From NCBI GenBank assembly GCA_965116765.1, contig OZ220718.1, positions 1,054,001 through 1,118,000 of the forward strand: a DNA stretch of 64,000 nt. The letters run 5' to 3'. Made by a program: the position numbers and the translations under genes. The DNA is from JAJEEA01 sp965116765. Lineage in GTDB: Bacteria; Acidobacteriota; Vicinamibacteria; Vicinamibacterales; UBA8438. Under the pieces are notes generated by a model. It was not told the origin of the DNA. It did no database searches and worked only from the letters and a program-made list of their open reading frames with translations. Of this stretch, positions 27,477 through 35,300 are shown piece by piece (the first letter of the stretch is position 1; every line of letters begins with the position of its first letter).

Positions 27477-27791
27477 TCAGTCGGCGATGTCGGCCGGGGG
27501 GGCTGCATCGACGTCGGCGGCATCGAGATCGACACCGACGTCCGCCGCCGCCCGCTTCGCCTTCGTCGACTTCGCGGATGAGGCGGTCTTGCGCTTGCGC
27601 GTCCGTTGCGGACGTGCGGCGGGAGCCGGCTCGTTCGTCGGCTCGAGCTTCGCCAGACTGGTCAGGAACTTCCGAACGGTGTTGTCGTCGAACTGGATCC
27701 GCGTGAAGGCATCCTCGACCGAAATGACCGATCCCGAGCCGTAAGTCGGCTCGTGCACTCTGGCCCCCACTTCGAAGCGCTTCGTCGCCAC
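27477..27791 (-). CDS. Small conserved basic protein with a Tudor/CarD-like N-terminus
   Basis: A 104-residue protein starting VATKRFEVGARVHEPTYGSG, then SVEDAFTRIQFDDNTVRKFL. The F-G-x-G-x-V then F-D pattern resembles the small SH3/Tudor-like module found at the end of UvrD-type helicases and in CarD-like RNA polymerase binders. The rest is Lys/Arg/Thr-rich (TRKRKTASSAKSTKAKRAA) and then acidic. The GTG at 27791, behind GGAGAGAG, is preferred to an ATG at 27839. A role in nucleic-acid or polymerase binding is inference. Confidence 0.7.
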   Translation of the reverse strand: MATKRFEVGARVHEPTYGSGSVISVEDAFTRIQFDDNTVRKFLTSLAKLEPTNEPAPAARPQRTRKRKTASSAKSTKAKRAAADVGVDLDAADVDAAPPADIAD

Positions 27792-27867
27792 CTGTACTCT
27801 CTCCGCGTGATGCCACACTGACAGCCACACGGCCCGCACGGCCTAGTCCCTTCCCCTGCCCGGGAGC

Positions 27868-27906
27868 GATAACCCGCACGTTATCAGAAGGTTATCCCGG
27901 TGTCAA
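27868..27906 (-). promoter_or_regulatory. Promoter with GATAAC palindrome
   Basis: On the minus strand TTGACA (27906-27901), 17 bp, then TAACGT (27883-27878), about 90 bp before the start of the small basic protein. The -10 lies inside GATAAC-N6-GTTATC (27868-27885), and a second GTTATC follows at 27891-27896, 11 bp (one helical turn) from the first. This arrangement suggests an operator over the promoter. Confidence 0.5.
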
Positions 27907-27961
27907 GCCGCCCGCGCCGACCTTCGGTCCGCGCACGGGCCGCGCCCCCGGGTTTCCGGGA

Positions 27962-27970
27962 TGCTATAGT
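27962..27970 (+). promoter_or_regulatory. Extended -10 element upstream of the DUF2911 gene
   Basis: TGCTATAGT, a TGn extended -10 with five of six consensus bases, in otherwise GC-rich DNA. No good -35 is present. Transcription from here would give a leader of about 220 nt before the ATG at 28196. Confidence 0.45.
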
Positions 27971-28195
27971 GTCGAAAGGGTGTGCGGCCCGGCGAAAGCC
28001 GTCGCGTGCACCCCGAACGCACGGCCTCGTTCCGGAAGCGGGCCCCGTCGCCAAGGCGGCGGCCCGTCACGGAAGCGGCGGCTTGTCGCCGCGGCGCGGC
28101 ACTCGTCGCGGCGCTCGAACCCAGAACCAGTCTCGCCGAAGCGGACGACCCCGGCATGCGGTCCTTTCCGCCCAGGCGCAGGGAGGCATCTTCTG

Positions 28196-28810
28196 ATGAC
28201 GACAGTCCGGAAGTCCGGTTTCTCGGCGGCGGCGTTGATGGGAATGGCGGCACTCGCCGCCTGCGGCGGCTCTCCGCCTGAACCGGTGGAGACCGAACCG
28301 GCCCCCGCGGAAGCGGCCGCGCCGCCCGAGATGCTCGGCGGCGGGGTGCTCACGCCCGTCCACGACGGGCAGGCCGGCAGCCCGCACGTCCGCGTCGACT
28401 GGGAGGTCGACGGCGCGAACATCTCCATCACCTACGGCCGCCCCTACCTGCGGGAGCGCACCGTCGGCGATACCGTCGAACCCCTGGAGGGATCGGTGTG
28501 GCGCCTCGGGGCCGACGAGGCCACGACCCTGGCGACCGACACCGACCTCATGGTGGGGGCCGCCCATGTCCCCACCGGCGAGTACACGCTCTGGACCCTC
28601 ACGACCGGCGACAGCACGGAGCTCATCGTCAACACCGAGACCGGCCAGTGGGGCACCGCCTACGACCCCGCGCACGACCTCGATCGCACGGAGATGACCG
28701 TCGGCACCCTCGACGCGCCCGCCGGGCAGCTGACGATGTTCCTGGAGAACAGCGAGCTCCGCTTCGAGTGGGGCTCGATGGTGGCCTCCGTACCGATACT
28801 GGTGCACTGA
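28196..28810 (+). CDS. DUF2911 lipoprotein
   Basis: A 204-residue predicted lipoprotein: signal MTTVRKSGFSAAALMGMAAL with lipobox LAAC (Cys23), a Pro/Glu/Ala linker, then a DUF2911 beta-sandwich domain (VDGANISITYGRPYLRER, LGADEATTLATDTDL, VPTGEYTLWTL). DUF2911 proteins are common in Acidobacteria and Bacteroidota and have no known function. GGGAGG lies about 10 bp before the ATG. A GC-rich terminator-like hairpin and tRNA-Lys follow. Confidence 0.88.
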   Translation: MTTVRKSGFSAAALMGMAALAACGGSPPEPVETEPAPAEAAAPPEMLGGGVLTPVHDGQAGSPHVRVDWEVDGANISITYGRPYLRERTVGDTVEPLEGSVWRLGADEATTLATDTDLMVGAAHVPTGEYTLWTLTTGDSTELIVNTETGQWGTAYDPAHDLDRTEMTVGTLDAPAGQLTMFLENSELRFEWGSMVASVPILVH

Positions 28811-28826
28811 GGCCGCGCGCCCAGCG

Positions 28827-28869
28827 ACGCCGACCCGGGACCGGCGGTCCCGCCCTCCCGGGCCGGCGT
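28827..28869 (+). terminator. Long GC-rich hairpin after the DUF2911 gene
   Basis: Arms ACGCCGACCCGGGA (28827-28840) and TCCCGGGCCGGCGT (28856-28869) pair over 14 positions with one mismatch. The loop itself contains a GGCG/CGCC mini-stem. Only two T residues follow, so termination efficiency is uncertain. It separates the lipoprotein gene from tRNA-Lys. Confidence 0.5.
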
Positions 28870-28893
28870 TCTGAAGCCTCCGCGTCGATTCCC

Positions 28894-28968
28894 GGGCCGC
28901 TAGCTCAGAGGTAGAGCACCTGACTTTTAATCAGATGGTCGCTGGTTCGATCCCAGCGCGGCCCACCA
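28894..28968 (+). tRNA. tRNA-Lys (anticodon TTT)
   Basis: A 75-nt cloverleaf: acceptor GGGCCGC/GCGGCCC, D arm GCTC-AGAGGTA-GAGC, anticodon arm CCTGA-CTTTTAA-TCAGA, T arm GCTGG-TTCGATC-CCAGC, discriminator A and encoded CCA. The top pair of the anticodon stem is a C27-A43 mismatch; other pairs are intact. Its U34 is a target of MnmA, encoded at 19.7 kb. Confidence 0.95.
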
Positions 28969-29002
28969 CGTTCGGTGATTCGTCGACTCTCGATCAGCAG
29001 CT

Positions 29003-29023
29003 CCCGGTCGGCCCCTGACCGGG
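29003..29023. terminator. Hairpin between tRNA-Lys and the convergent PepSY gene
   Basis: CCCGGTC and GACCGGG form a 7-bp stem with a 7-nt loop in the gap between converging units. It could act in both directions, but there is no T-run on either side. Confidence 0.35.
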
Positions 29024-29050
29024 CTCCCGCCGATTCCGCCCACGCGAACC

Positions 29051-30013
29051 TCACGCGGCGGTGTCCGGCTTCAGCCACCGCCGGACGACGCGGTTCCACC
29101 ACATGACGGCGCCGGTCACGAACAGCGCGGGCGGCACGAGCCCGACGAGGGCCCAGATCGCCTTGGTGGTCGAGTTGCAGAGATCGCCGCAGCCGGGGAT
29201 GCCGCGTCCGCCGAGCCGGCCGAAGTGCAGGTACGCGAGCCAGTACATGACCCGGTCGCCGAAGCGCTCGACCGGATCGGACGGGTCGAACGGCTCGAGA
29301 TAGTCGACGACGGCCATGAACGCGCCGGGGAACGACAGGTAGGCCCCGGTGACCGCCCACATCATGAGGAACGGCCAGAACCAGAAGCCGCACGCGCTGT
29401 GGAGGCTCCAGTTGAGCCGCCGCCGGTCGACGACGAGGCTGCGCCGCCAGCGCCGGGCGCCGGGCCACCAGATCACGGCGCCGGTCACGGACATCGCGAG
29501 CAGGAAGAGCGCGCCGATGCCGTTCACGCGACGCCCGGTCTGCCCGGCCAGGAGGTTGTCGTGCAGGTCCAGCACCCACGCGGATACGCGGTAGCCCAGC
29601 GGCAGGGGGTCTCCGAGGTCCTCGCCCGTGAAGGGGTCGAAGAGCCGGCGTATGCGGTCGCCGTCGCGCGTCAGCGTGACCTCGACGGCATGGTTCGGAG
29701 TCTCGCCGGGCCGGACGTCCGCCACCTCGTAGCCGGGATATGTCTGCCGGGCGGCGCGCTCCAGGGCGTCGTCGCCCAGTGACGCGCCCGCGCCGTCCAC
29801 GACGACGGGCTGCGGCGAGAAGTGCCTGTACAGCTCGTTCCGATAGACCAGCACGCTGCCGGTCGCGGAGATGACGAAGATGTAGAGGCCCAGGCCGACG
29901 CCGGTCCACAGGTGGACCTGGAAGATCGCCTTGCGCAGCCCGACACCCTGCGGCGCCCGCGCCCAACGCGACCACCAGCCGCCGTTCGTGCCTTGATCGC
30001 CTGTCGCGGCCAT
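29051..30013 (-). CDS. PepSY-associated transmembrane protein
   Basis: A 320-residue inner-membrane protein with four predicted helices (about 36-58, 163-185, 205-228, 285-306) and a periplasmic PepSY-like region between the first two (ALERAARQTYPGYEVADV; RLFDPFTGEDLG). LDLHDNLLAG (148-157) and NWSLHSACGFWFWP contain the histidines typical of PepSY_TM proteins, which often accompany TonB-dependent iron uptake and may reduce ferric complexes. Here no receptor is adjacent, so the role is open. Its upstream region carries the 157-bp inverted-repeat element. Confidence 0.85.
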   Translation of the reverse strand: MAATGDQGTNGGWWSRWARAPQGVGLRKAIFQVHLWTGVGLGLYIFVISATGSVLVYRNELYRHFSPQPVVVDGAGASLGDDALERAARQTYPGYEVADVRPGETPNHAVEVTLTRDGDRIRRLFDPFTGEDLGDPLPLGYRVSAWVLDLHDNLLAGQTGRRVNGIGALFLLAMSVTGAVIWWPGARRWRRSLVVDRRRLNWSLHSACGFWFWPFLMMWAVTGAYLSFPGAFMAVVDYLEPFDPSDPVERFGDRVMYWLAYLHFGRLGGRGIPGCGDLCNSTTKAIWALVGLVPPALFVTGAVMWWNRVVRRWLKPDTAA

Positions 30014-30058
30014 GGCTCCGTCCCGGTCCGTCGGTCAGGGCAGTGAGAGTCAGGACGG

Positions 30059-30215
30059 TGACGGAAATCACCTTGCCACGTGCCGCCCACAGGAACCGCA
30101 GGCAAGCGGGACGGTCCTGAACGTGGTTGGCAAGGTCATATCGATCACTGTCCTTGCGGGTTTACCGACTGCACCCCGATGGCGCGCTCGACACGTGGCA
30201 AGGTGATTCTCGTCA
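30059..30215. repeat. MITE-like element, 157 bp with 24-bp terminal inverted repeats
   Basis: The ends 30059-30082 and 30192-30215 are inverted copies matching at 22 of 24 positions; the inner 17 bp (AATCACCTTGCCACGTG and its complement) match perfectly. An internal TTGGCAAGGTCAT (30127-30139) is a third partial copy of the end. The interior encodes nothing recognisable. It occupies half of the 307-bp gap upstream of the PepSY gene (45 bp before its ATG), so it would be transcribed into or drive that gene. No target-site duplication is obvious. The rest of the gap (30216-30320) shows nothing clear. Confidence 0.65.
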
Positions 30216-30320
30216 GCTTCCCTGCGCGTCCCACGTCGGGGCCGGAGCCGGTCGGACCGGCTCCGTCCGTAGCGTGGCGCGCGCCCCCCCGCATCAGCGG
30301 CCCTCGGTCGCCCCCCCGCC

Positions 30321-30947
30321 TCAGCGGCCGTCGGCCGCCGGCAGCCCCTCGAAGCCGGGAGGAAGCTGGGCGCCGAGCGCGTTCTGGAACATCGCCAGCT
30401 GCGTGTAGTTGCCGACGATCAGCACGACCTCGCGGAGCTCGTCGTCCGTGTAGCGGGCCGCGAGCGTCTCCCACGTCGTCTCGGAGATGAACCGGCTGGC
30501 GTGGAGCTCGTCCGCCGCCTGCAGGAGGGCGCGTTCGAAGTCGTCCCACCCCGAGGCGTCCGGGCCGGCCGTCACCCGCCCAATCTCCTCCGCCGTCAGC
30601 CCCGCCTCCTTCCCGATGACGTCGTGCCGTCCCCAGATGTAGTCGCCCCGCGACAGCCAGGCGGTGCGCAGGATGAGCAGCTCCCGGTGGCGCGCGGGGA
30701 TCGTGGCGTTCCGGACGAAGTGGCCCGTGTACTCCCAGTACTTTCGGCACGTCTCGGTGACGTCGGGACAGAGCTCCCGCATCGGCCCCTCCCCCGCGTC
30801 CGGGGGCAGCGCGATGCGCGGGGCGTCGAGGTGCTCGAACGCCGCCACCCGGCCCGTGCCCGCCTCCTGCGCCGCGGCAACCGCCGCGCCGACCACGAAC
30901 GTCCCGAAAACGAGGACCACGCCGGCCGCCATGCCTGTCAACCGCAT
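30321..30947 (-). CDS. Exported carboxymuconolactone decarboxylase-like protein
   Basis: A 208-residue protein with an N-terminal signal (GVVLVFGTFVVGAAVAAAQ) and a CMD/AhpD-fold domain: RHRELLILRTAWLSRGDYIWGRH, then TWETLAARYTDDELREVVLIVGNY. The position that holds the redox Cys-x2-Cys in AhpD is LSRGDY here, so it is not a peroxidase partner of that kind; this subgroup often has E/H residues instead and unknown activity. AGGGAGG sits 6 bp before the ATG at 30947. A signal peptide is unusual for this mostly cytoplasmic family. Confidence 0.82.
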   Translation of the reverse strand: MRLTGMAAGVVLVFGTFVVGAAVAAAQEAGTGRVAAFEHLDAPRIALPPDAGEGPMRELCPDVTETCRKYWEYTGHFVRNATIPARHRELLILRTAWLSRGDYIWGRHDVIGKEAGLTAEEIGRVTAGPDASGWDDFERALLQAADELHASRFISETTWETLAARYTDDELREVVLIVGNYTQLAMFQNALGAQLPPGFEGLPAADGR

Positions 30948-31093
30948 CGGACACCTCCCTCGTGACGCCGGCCCCGCCCCGGACCGACGGCCGGCCTGCG
31001 CTTGCGCAACGCGGCACGCCGTCGGAACGCGATCCACGCCGGCAAGCGACGAGCTGGCATTCTACCGCCATGCAGACCGGCGGAGGGCGTCGC

Positions 31094-31178
31094 GGCCCCG
31101 CAAACCGTCGCCTTCGGCTCTGCTGGCCCCCAACCACCCACCCGGGAGTCCACGCCGTTCGACGGTGCAGACTCCTGG
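31094..31178 (-). repeat. Dispersed hairpin repeat, one unit
   Basis: One unit of the 83-bp repeat within the 334-bp gap between the CMD gene and the LRR gene, about 100 bp after the LRR stop. It keeps CCTTCGGCTC, CAACCACCC, GGGAGTC and GCAGACTCCTGG. The rest of the gap (31179-31281) shows no gene. Confidence 0.75.
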
Positions 31179-31281
31179 TGCTGCGTCACGCCGTGATTTT
31201 CGGGCACGGGCCTGAACTTATGGCTGCATCATCAACGACTTGCCAGCACCGCATACCCGAACTCTTGGCTGTGGCGATGCA

Positions 31282-32019
31282 CTAGCAGGCGGAGAGGGCG
31301 ACGGCCCGGGGGCGCCGGGACAGGCTCGCCGCCCCCGCCTGCGCCGACGCGTCGCAGTCGCTCACGAACTCCTCGAGGGTGCCCAGCCACGCCTCGAAGT
31401 CGGCGTCCGCGGGCGCGCACAACCCGGCGTTGTCCTCGATCCGCAGCCGCCTGAGGTTCGGGAGGTTCATCAGGCCCCGCGGCAGCTCGCCCGTCAGCCG
31501 GTTCTGATGGAGCCTCAGCTCCACGAGGTTCCCGAGGTTCGCCAGCTGGGCCGGTACCGGACCGCTCAGCGCGTTGTTGGAGAGCCGCAGTATCTCCAGG
31601 CTCGTCATGCTCCCCAGCGTGGCCGGAATCCCCCCGGCCAGGAAGTTGTTGGAGAGGCGCAGGTCCGTGGCGCCCGTCAGCCTGCCCAGCTCGGGCGCGA
31701 TGATCCCCCTCAGGTTGTTGCCGTCGGGACCGCACAGGTCGAGCTTGCTGACGCGGTCGTCGACGGTCTCCACCCCGTACCAGGTGTCGAGCGGCTCCTC
31801 GCTGAGCCAGTTGGTGGTGTCGGTCCAGTCGGGACCGCCCGCCGCATGGTACTGGGCTACCAGCGCGTCGCGCTCGGCCGTGGTCCGCGCGCCGAACCCG
31901 CTCGGTCCGGTCGGCAGCACGGCATCCTCCCCGCAGGCCGCCATCGACGCCGCCAGGGCGCCGAGAACCGCGCTCGCGACGACCCTCGGGCGCACGCGAC
32001 CAAACCTGGAGAGCGTCAT
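31282..32019 (-). CDS. Leucine-rich-repeat lipoprotein
   Basis: A 245-residue predicted lipoprotein (lipobox SMAAC, Cys29). After an N-terminal cap of LRR-receptor type (ERDALVAQYHAAGGPDWTD, TNWLS, WYGVETVDDRVSKLDL) come about four plant-like LRRs of 23-24 residues (LRLSNNFLAGGIPATLGSM, LRLSNNALSGPVPAQLAN, LRLHQNRLTGELPRGL). Such proteins are secreted binding modules in several soil and marine bacteria. The ATG at 32019 begins the signal; upstream codons translate the repeat array and are not part of the gene. Confidence 0.85.
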   Translation of the reverse strand: MTLSRFGRVRPRVVASAVLGALAASMAACGEDAVLPTGPSGFGARTTAERDALVAQYHAAGGPDWTDTTNWLSEEPLDTWYGVETVDDRVSKLDLCGPDGNNLRGIIAPELGRLTGATDLRLSNNFLAGGIPATLGSMTSLEILRLSNNALSGPVPAQLANLGNLVELRLHQNRLTGELPRGLMNLPNLRRLRIEDNAGLCAPADADFEAWLGTLEEFVSDCDASAQAGAASLSRRPRAVALSAC

Positions 32020-32087
32020 CGGAATCCTCCTCCGGCCTCGACGGTACAAGTCGATCGCAAGAAGTCTACCAGCAGCGCCGACGCGGG

Positions 32088-32340
32088 CCGGGAGTCTGCG
32101 CGATGGAACGGTGCAGACTCCCGGCAGGGTGGTTGGGCGCCCAGTGGACCCGAAGGCAACGATGGGCGGACCAGGAGTCTGCGCCATAGAACGGTGCAGA
32201 CTCCGGCAGGGGTGGTTGGGCGCCCAGTGGACCCGAAGGCGACGCTCTCCGGGCCAGGAGTCTGCGCCGTAGAACGGTGCAGACTCCTGGCAGGGTTGGT
32301 TGGGCGCCCAGCGGAGCCGAAGGCGACGATGGGCGGGCTA
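32088..32340 (+). repeat. Tandem array of three dispersed hairpin repeats (83-bp period)
   Basis: Three units start at 32091, 32174 and 32257. Each has a hairpin with arms like CCAGGAGTCTGC / GCAGACTCCTGG; in unit three a G-U pair and an inner CCGT/ACGG stem extend it to an AGA triloop. Then come a GGTTGG spacer, the palindrome TGGGCGCCCA and a tail ending either GACGATGGGCGG or GACGCTCTCCGGG. Unit one has CCGGGAGTCTGC / GCAGACTCCCGG: the A-T pair of unit three is replaced by G-C on both arms. The array lies between the CPBP stop, which it touches, and the LRR gene, and fills the 318-bp gap. Confidence 0.92.
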
Positions 32341-35300
32341 GGCCCTCCGCGCGGTCGCGAGGCGCGCGAACCAGAGCCACGCGACGCCGCAGACGAGGGC
32401 GGCGCCGAGAACCGCTCCCGGCAGGGCGCCGGCGTAGGCCTGATCGAGGCCGCGGTCGAGCACGCCGGGAACGGTCATCGCGGCGGCGGCGAGCACCGCC
32501 AGGGCCGGTCGGTCACGGAGGACCCGCACGTAGGCGGCCAGCAGCAGCCCCCCGGCGAGGAGGCCCACGACCGCCCACGACGCGAGGTCGTCCGGCGTGG
32601 TGCCCGGCGCCAGCAGCGCCCCCGTGAGGACGAGGGCCGCTCCCACCCCCGCCTTCCGCCGCGTCCAGTGCGCGGTGAGCCGGTTCGCGAGGGTGACCAC
32701 CAGCATGGCCGCCAGCGCGAGGACGAGATAGGTCTGCAGCGGCGCAACTGCGGCCGCGAGCCAGGGGAAGAAGGACGACGCCGGGTCATGCGCCGTCCAC
32801 GGCGGCAGGCCGCGGGCGGGCAGGGCCTCGGCCACGGCGAGCGCCCCGAGGACCCCCAGGCCGAGGGCCAGCCCCGTCACCACCGCGGACCGCCGGTCTT
32901 CCGCCGCGCTCTCCTCCGCCGTCATCGGCCGGGCTCCCGCGAGCAGTCCGAACAGGAGGGCGGTCACGCCCGCCCCGATCAGGCCGCCCACGACCAGGAT
33001 GCCGACCTGCAGGGGCAGCGGCTGGGCCGTCGACAGACCGTGCATCAGCACCGGCCAGTCGTTCGCGAGGTCGACGACGGCGACCGGCAGCGAGAGCCCC
33101 GCGATGGCGAGGCCCAGCCGCAGGTCGAACGCCTTGCGGGTCATCCGCACCACCGCGAGCACCGCGCCCGCCACCAGCAGCAGCCCGAGGACGATGGTCG
33201 AGGCGACGCCGGCGATCTGCAGGGTCGCCCGTCGCTGATCGTCGGCGCGGCGCCATGCCTCGGGCAGGAAGACGTAGAAGCCGGTGTCGACGACCTCGTC
33301 GCCGGCAATCTCCACCGCCACCCGCGCCTCCCCTCCCGCGAGGTCGGGAACCGCCTCGTCGCGGAAGGTGAACGTCCAGTCCGTGCGCGCGGGGCGGCTG
33401 GCGGACTCGGCCGAGACCTCGGCCAGGTCCGGCGCGCGTCCACGGCGGACGAGGGCGTCGCGGGCCAGCGCGCGCGCGTCCTCCTCGGACAGGGCGGCCC
33501 CCGGGGTGCCCTCCGCGAGCCGGTGCTCCCGCCGCCCCGGCGCCCCGTCCGAGGCGATCCACACGACGTGCTCCTCGGCCCGCTCCGCCACGTCGCCCTC
33601 GAAGCGGGCGTAGCGCACGCGCCAGCGCGGGCCGGGCAGGTAATCGCCGAGCAGCGCACGGTGGGTGTCGTCGCCCGCCTCGCTCCAGACGAAGCGATGC
33701 TGCGGCCCGAGGCCGCCGAACACCCGGCTCGTCTCGGTCCACGCCCCGGGGTCGACGCCCTGACCCGCGAGCACCTCGCGGGCCGCCGCCACCGCCTCGG
33801 CCCGGCCCACCTCGAGCCCCGGCGACTCGCTCGGCCCGATCGCCGTGTACGCCCAGAGCCCGAACCCCAGGATGCCGACCCCGGCAACCGCGGGCAGGGC
33901 CGGCAGGGCGGCCGCCGCCCGGGCCGGGGCGGGCGACGCCTCGACCGGCGCCTCCCCCGCCGGCGCCGTCCAGGCCGCGTTGCGCAGCGTCGGCGGCGCG
34001 TCTGTCCACGCCCCGCCCCGGTAGCGGGCGCGGAGCGTCACCCAGAGGGGCGTCAGGAAGAGCAGCCCGTACACGGCCTGATCGATCCACGCCCCCGGCG
34101 CCGAGGACAGGAACAGCGGAATCCCCAACAGCACCGAATTGAACGCGAAGTGCACGACGATGGCCGGCAGCAGGCCGAAGCGCAGGTAGAGCAGGCCGAA
34201 GATGGTCGACGGCACGATCAGCTCGACCACCCGCGCGTAGGAGGGCTGCGCGGGATAGGCGGCGTGGCCGGCCCCGAAGACGAGGATCTGCAGGACGAAC
34301 GCCCCCGCGATCCAGGCCCGCCGGTGGCCGAGGCGGTCCCCGATGAGGGCCGCCCCGGCCAGCGGCACGGCGCGGAACAGGCACTCCTCCCAGAAGCCGG
34401 CCTGCAGCGCGGCCGCGAGCGGGGTGAGCCACGGCAGCACCGAGGCCAGCGAGTCGGGGTTGACGAGGGCGTCGGACGGCGACCACCAGCCCAGGTAGCC
34501 GATCGTGATCCAGTAGAAGCCGACGACGAACGCGAGGTCGACGCCGACGATGAGGTAGCCGGCCGCGGTCTGCCCCAGCACCGTCCACGACCGCGCGCCC
34601 TCCCCGGACCAGCAGCGCCAGAACTGCAGGTGATGCGGGAACGCCTGCCGCGACAGGCTCTCGGCGGCCATGAACGAGAGGGTGTGGATGCCGGTGAACA
34701 GCACGAACAGGGCGACCTGCGCCGTCACCTGCTGGATCGCGAAGGCGGTCTCGGACACCGCGGTGTCGTAGGCCATCCACATCAGGGGCCACTGGTTGAG
34801 GCCGGCCAGGAGCTGGGCGGAGGCGATGGAGACGCCCCAGACGAGGGGCATGCGCCACAGCACGCGCCGCTGCCGCAGCAGGACGAACAGCCCGACCGCG
34901 ATGCCGCCGCCGTAGACGAGCAGCATGACGAAGGTGCCGGCGACGGTGATGCCCTCGTTGGCCGAGCGCATCTCCTCGTAGCGGCGGTCGAAGGCCTCGG
35001 GCACCTGGAGGACGTGCGTCAGCTCGGTGAGCCGGTCGCCGCTCACGACGAGGCGCAGCCGGAAGCGTCCATCCCCCGCCTGCGCGCCGGCGTGCTCGTA
35101 GACGAACGTGTGGTCGATGCGGCCGCCCGGACGCTCGACCTGGGACGCCTCGACCGGGGCGTAGCCGTCGAGCGCGACGTTCCACGGCTCGCCGGTGCCG
35201 GCCTCGGCGATAACGCGGGCCGCGTCGGCGTCGAGCGCCTCGCCCCCGGCGTCTTCCGCCAGCGTCTCGCGAAAGCCGTACGGCGCCCCGTCGGGGCGGA

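Larger units (their letters stand above)
27792..28195. other. 404-bp intergenic region with divergent promoters
   Basis: Between the small basic protein (minus) and the DUF2911 lipoprotein (plus). It holds a TTGACA promoter with GATAAC/GTTATC sites for the minus strand and an extended -10 for the plus strand, described separately. The remaining 220 bp before the lipoprotein gene is GC-rich leader with several short inverted repeats (for example GGCGGC clusters) and no convincing coding potential. Confidence 0.6.

Noticed and set aside
30059..30215. Riboswitch in the PepSY leader
   Set aside because: The long terminal inverted repeats fit a mobile-element layout better, and I recognise no riboswitch core.
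32020..32187. A longer start for the LRR lipoprotein
   Set aside because: The extra codons translate the repeat array, and the signal peptide begins at the ATG at 32019.
32088..32340. CRISPR-like array of three regular units
   Set aside because: The units are alike along their full 83-bp length, with no unique spacers, and single copies are scattered elsewhere; there are no cas genes.
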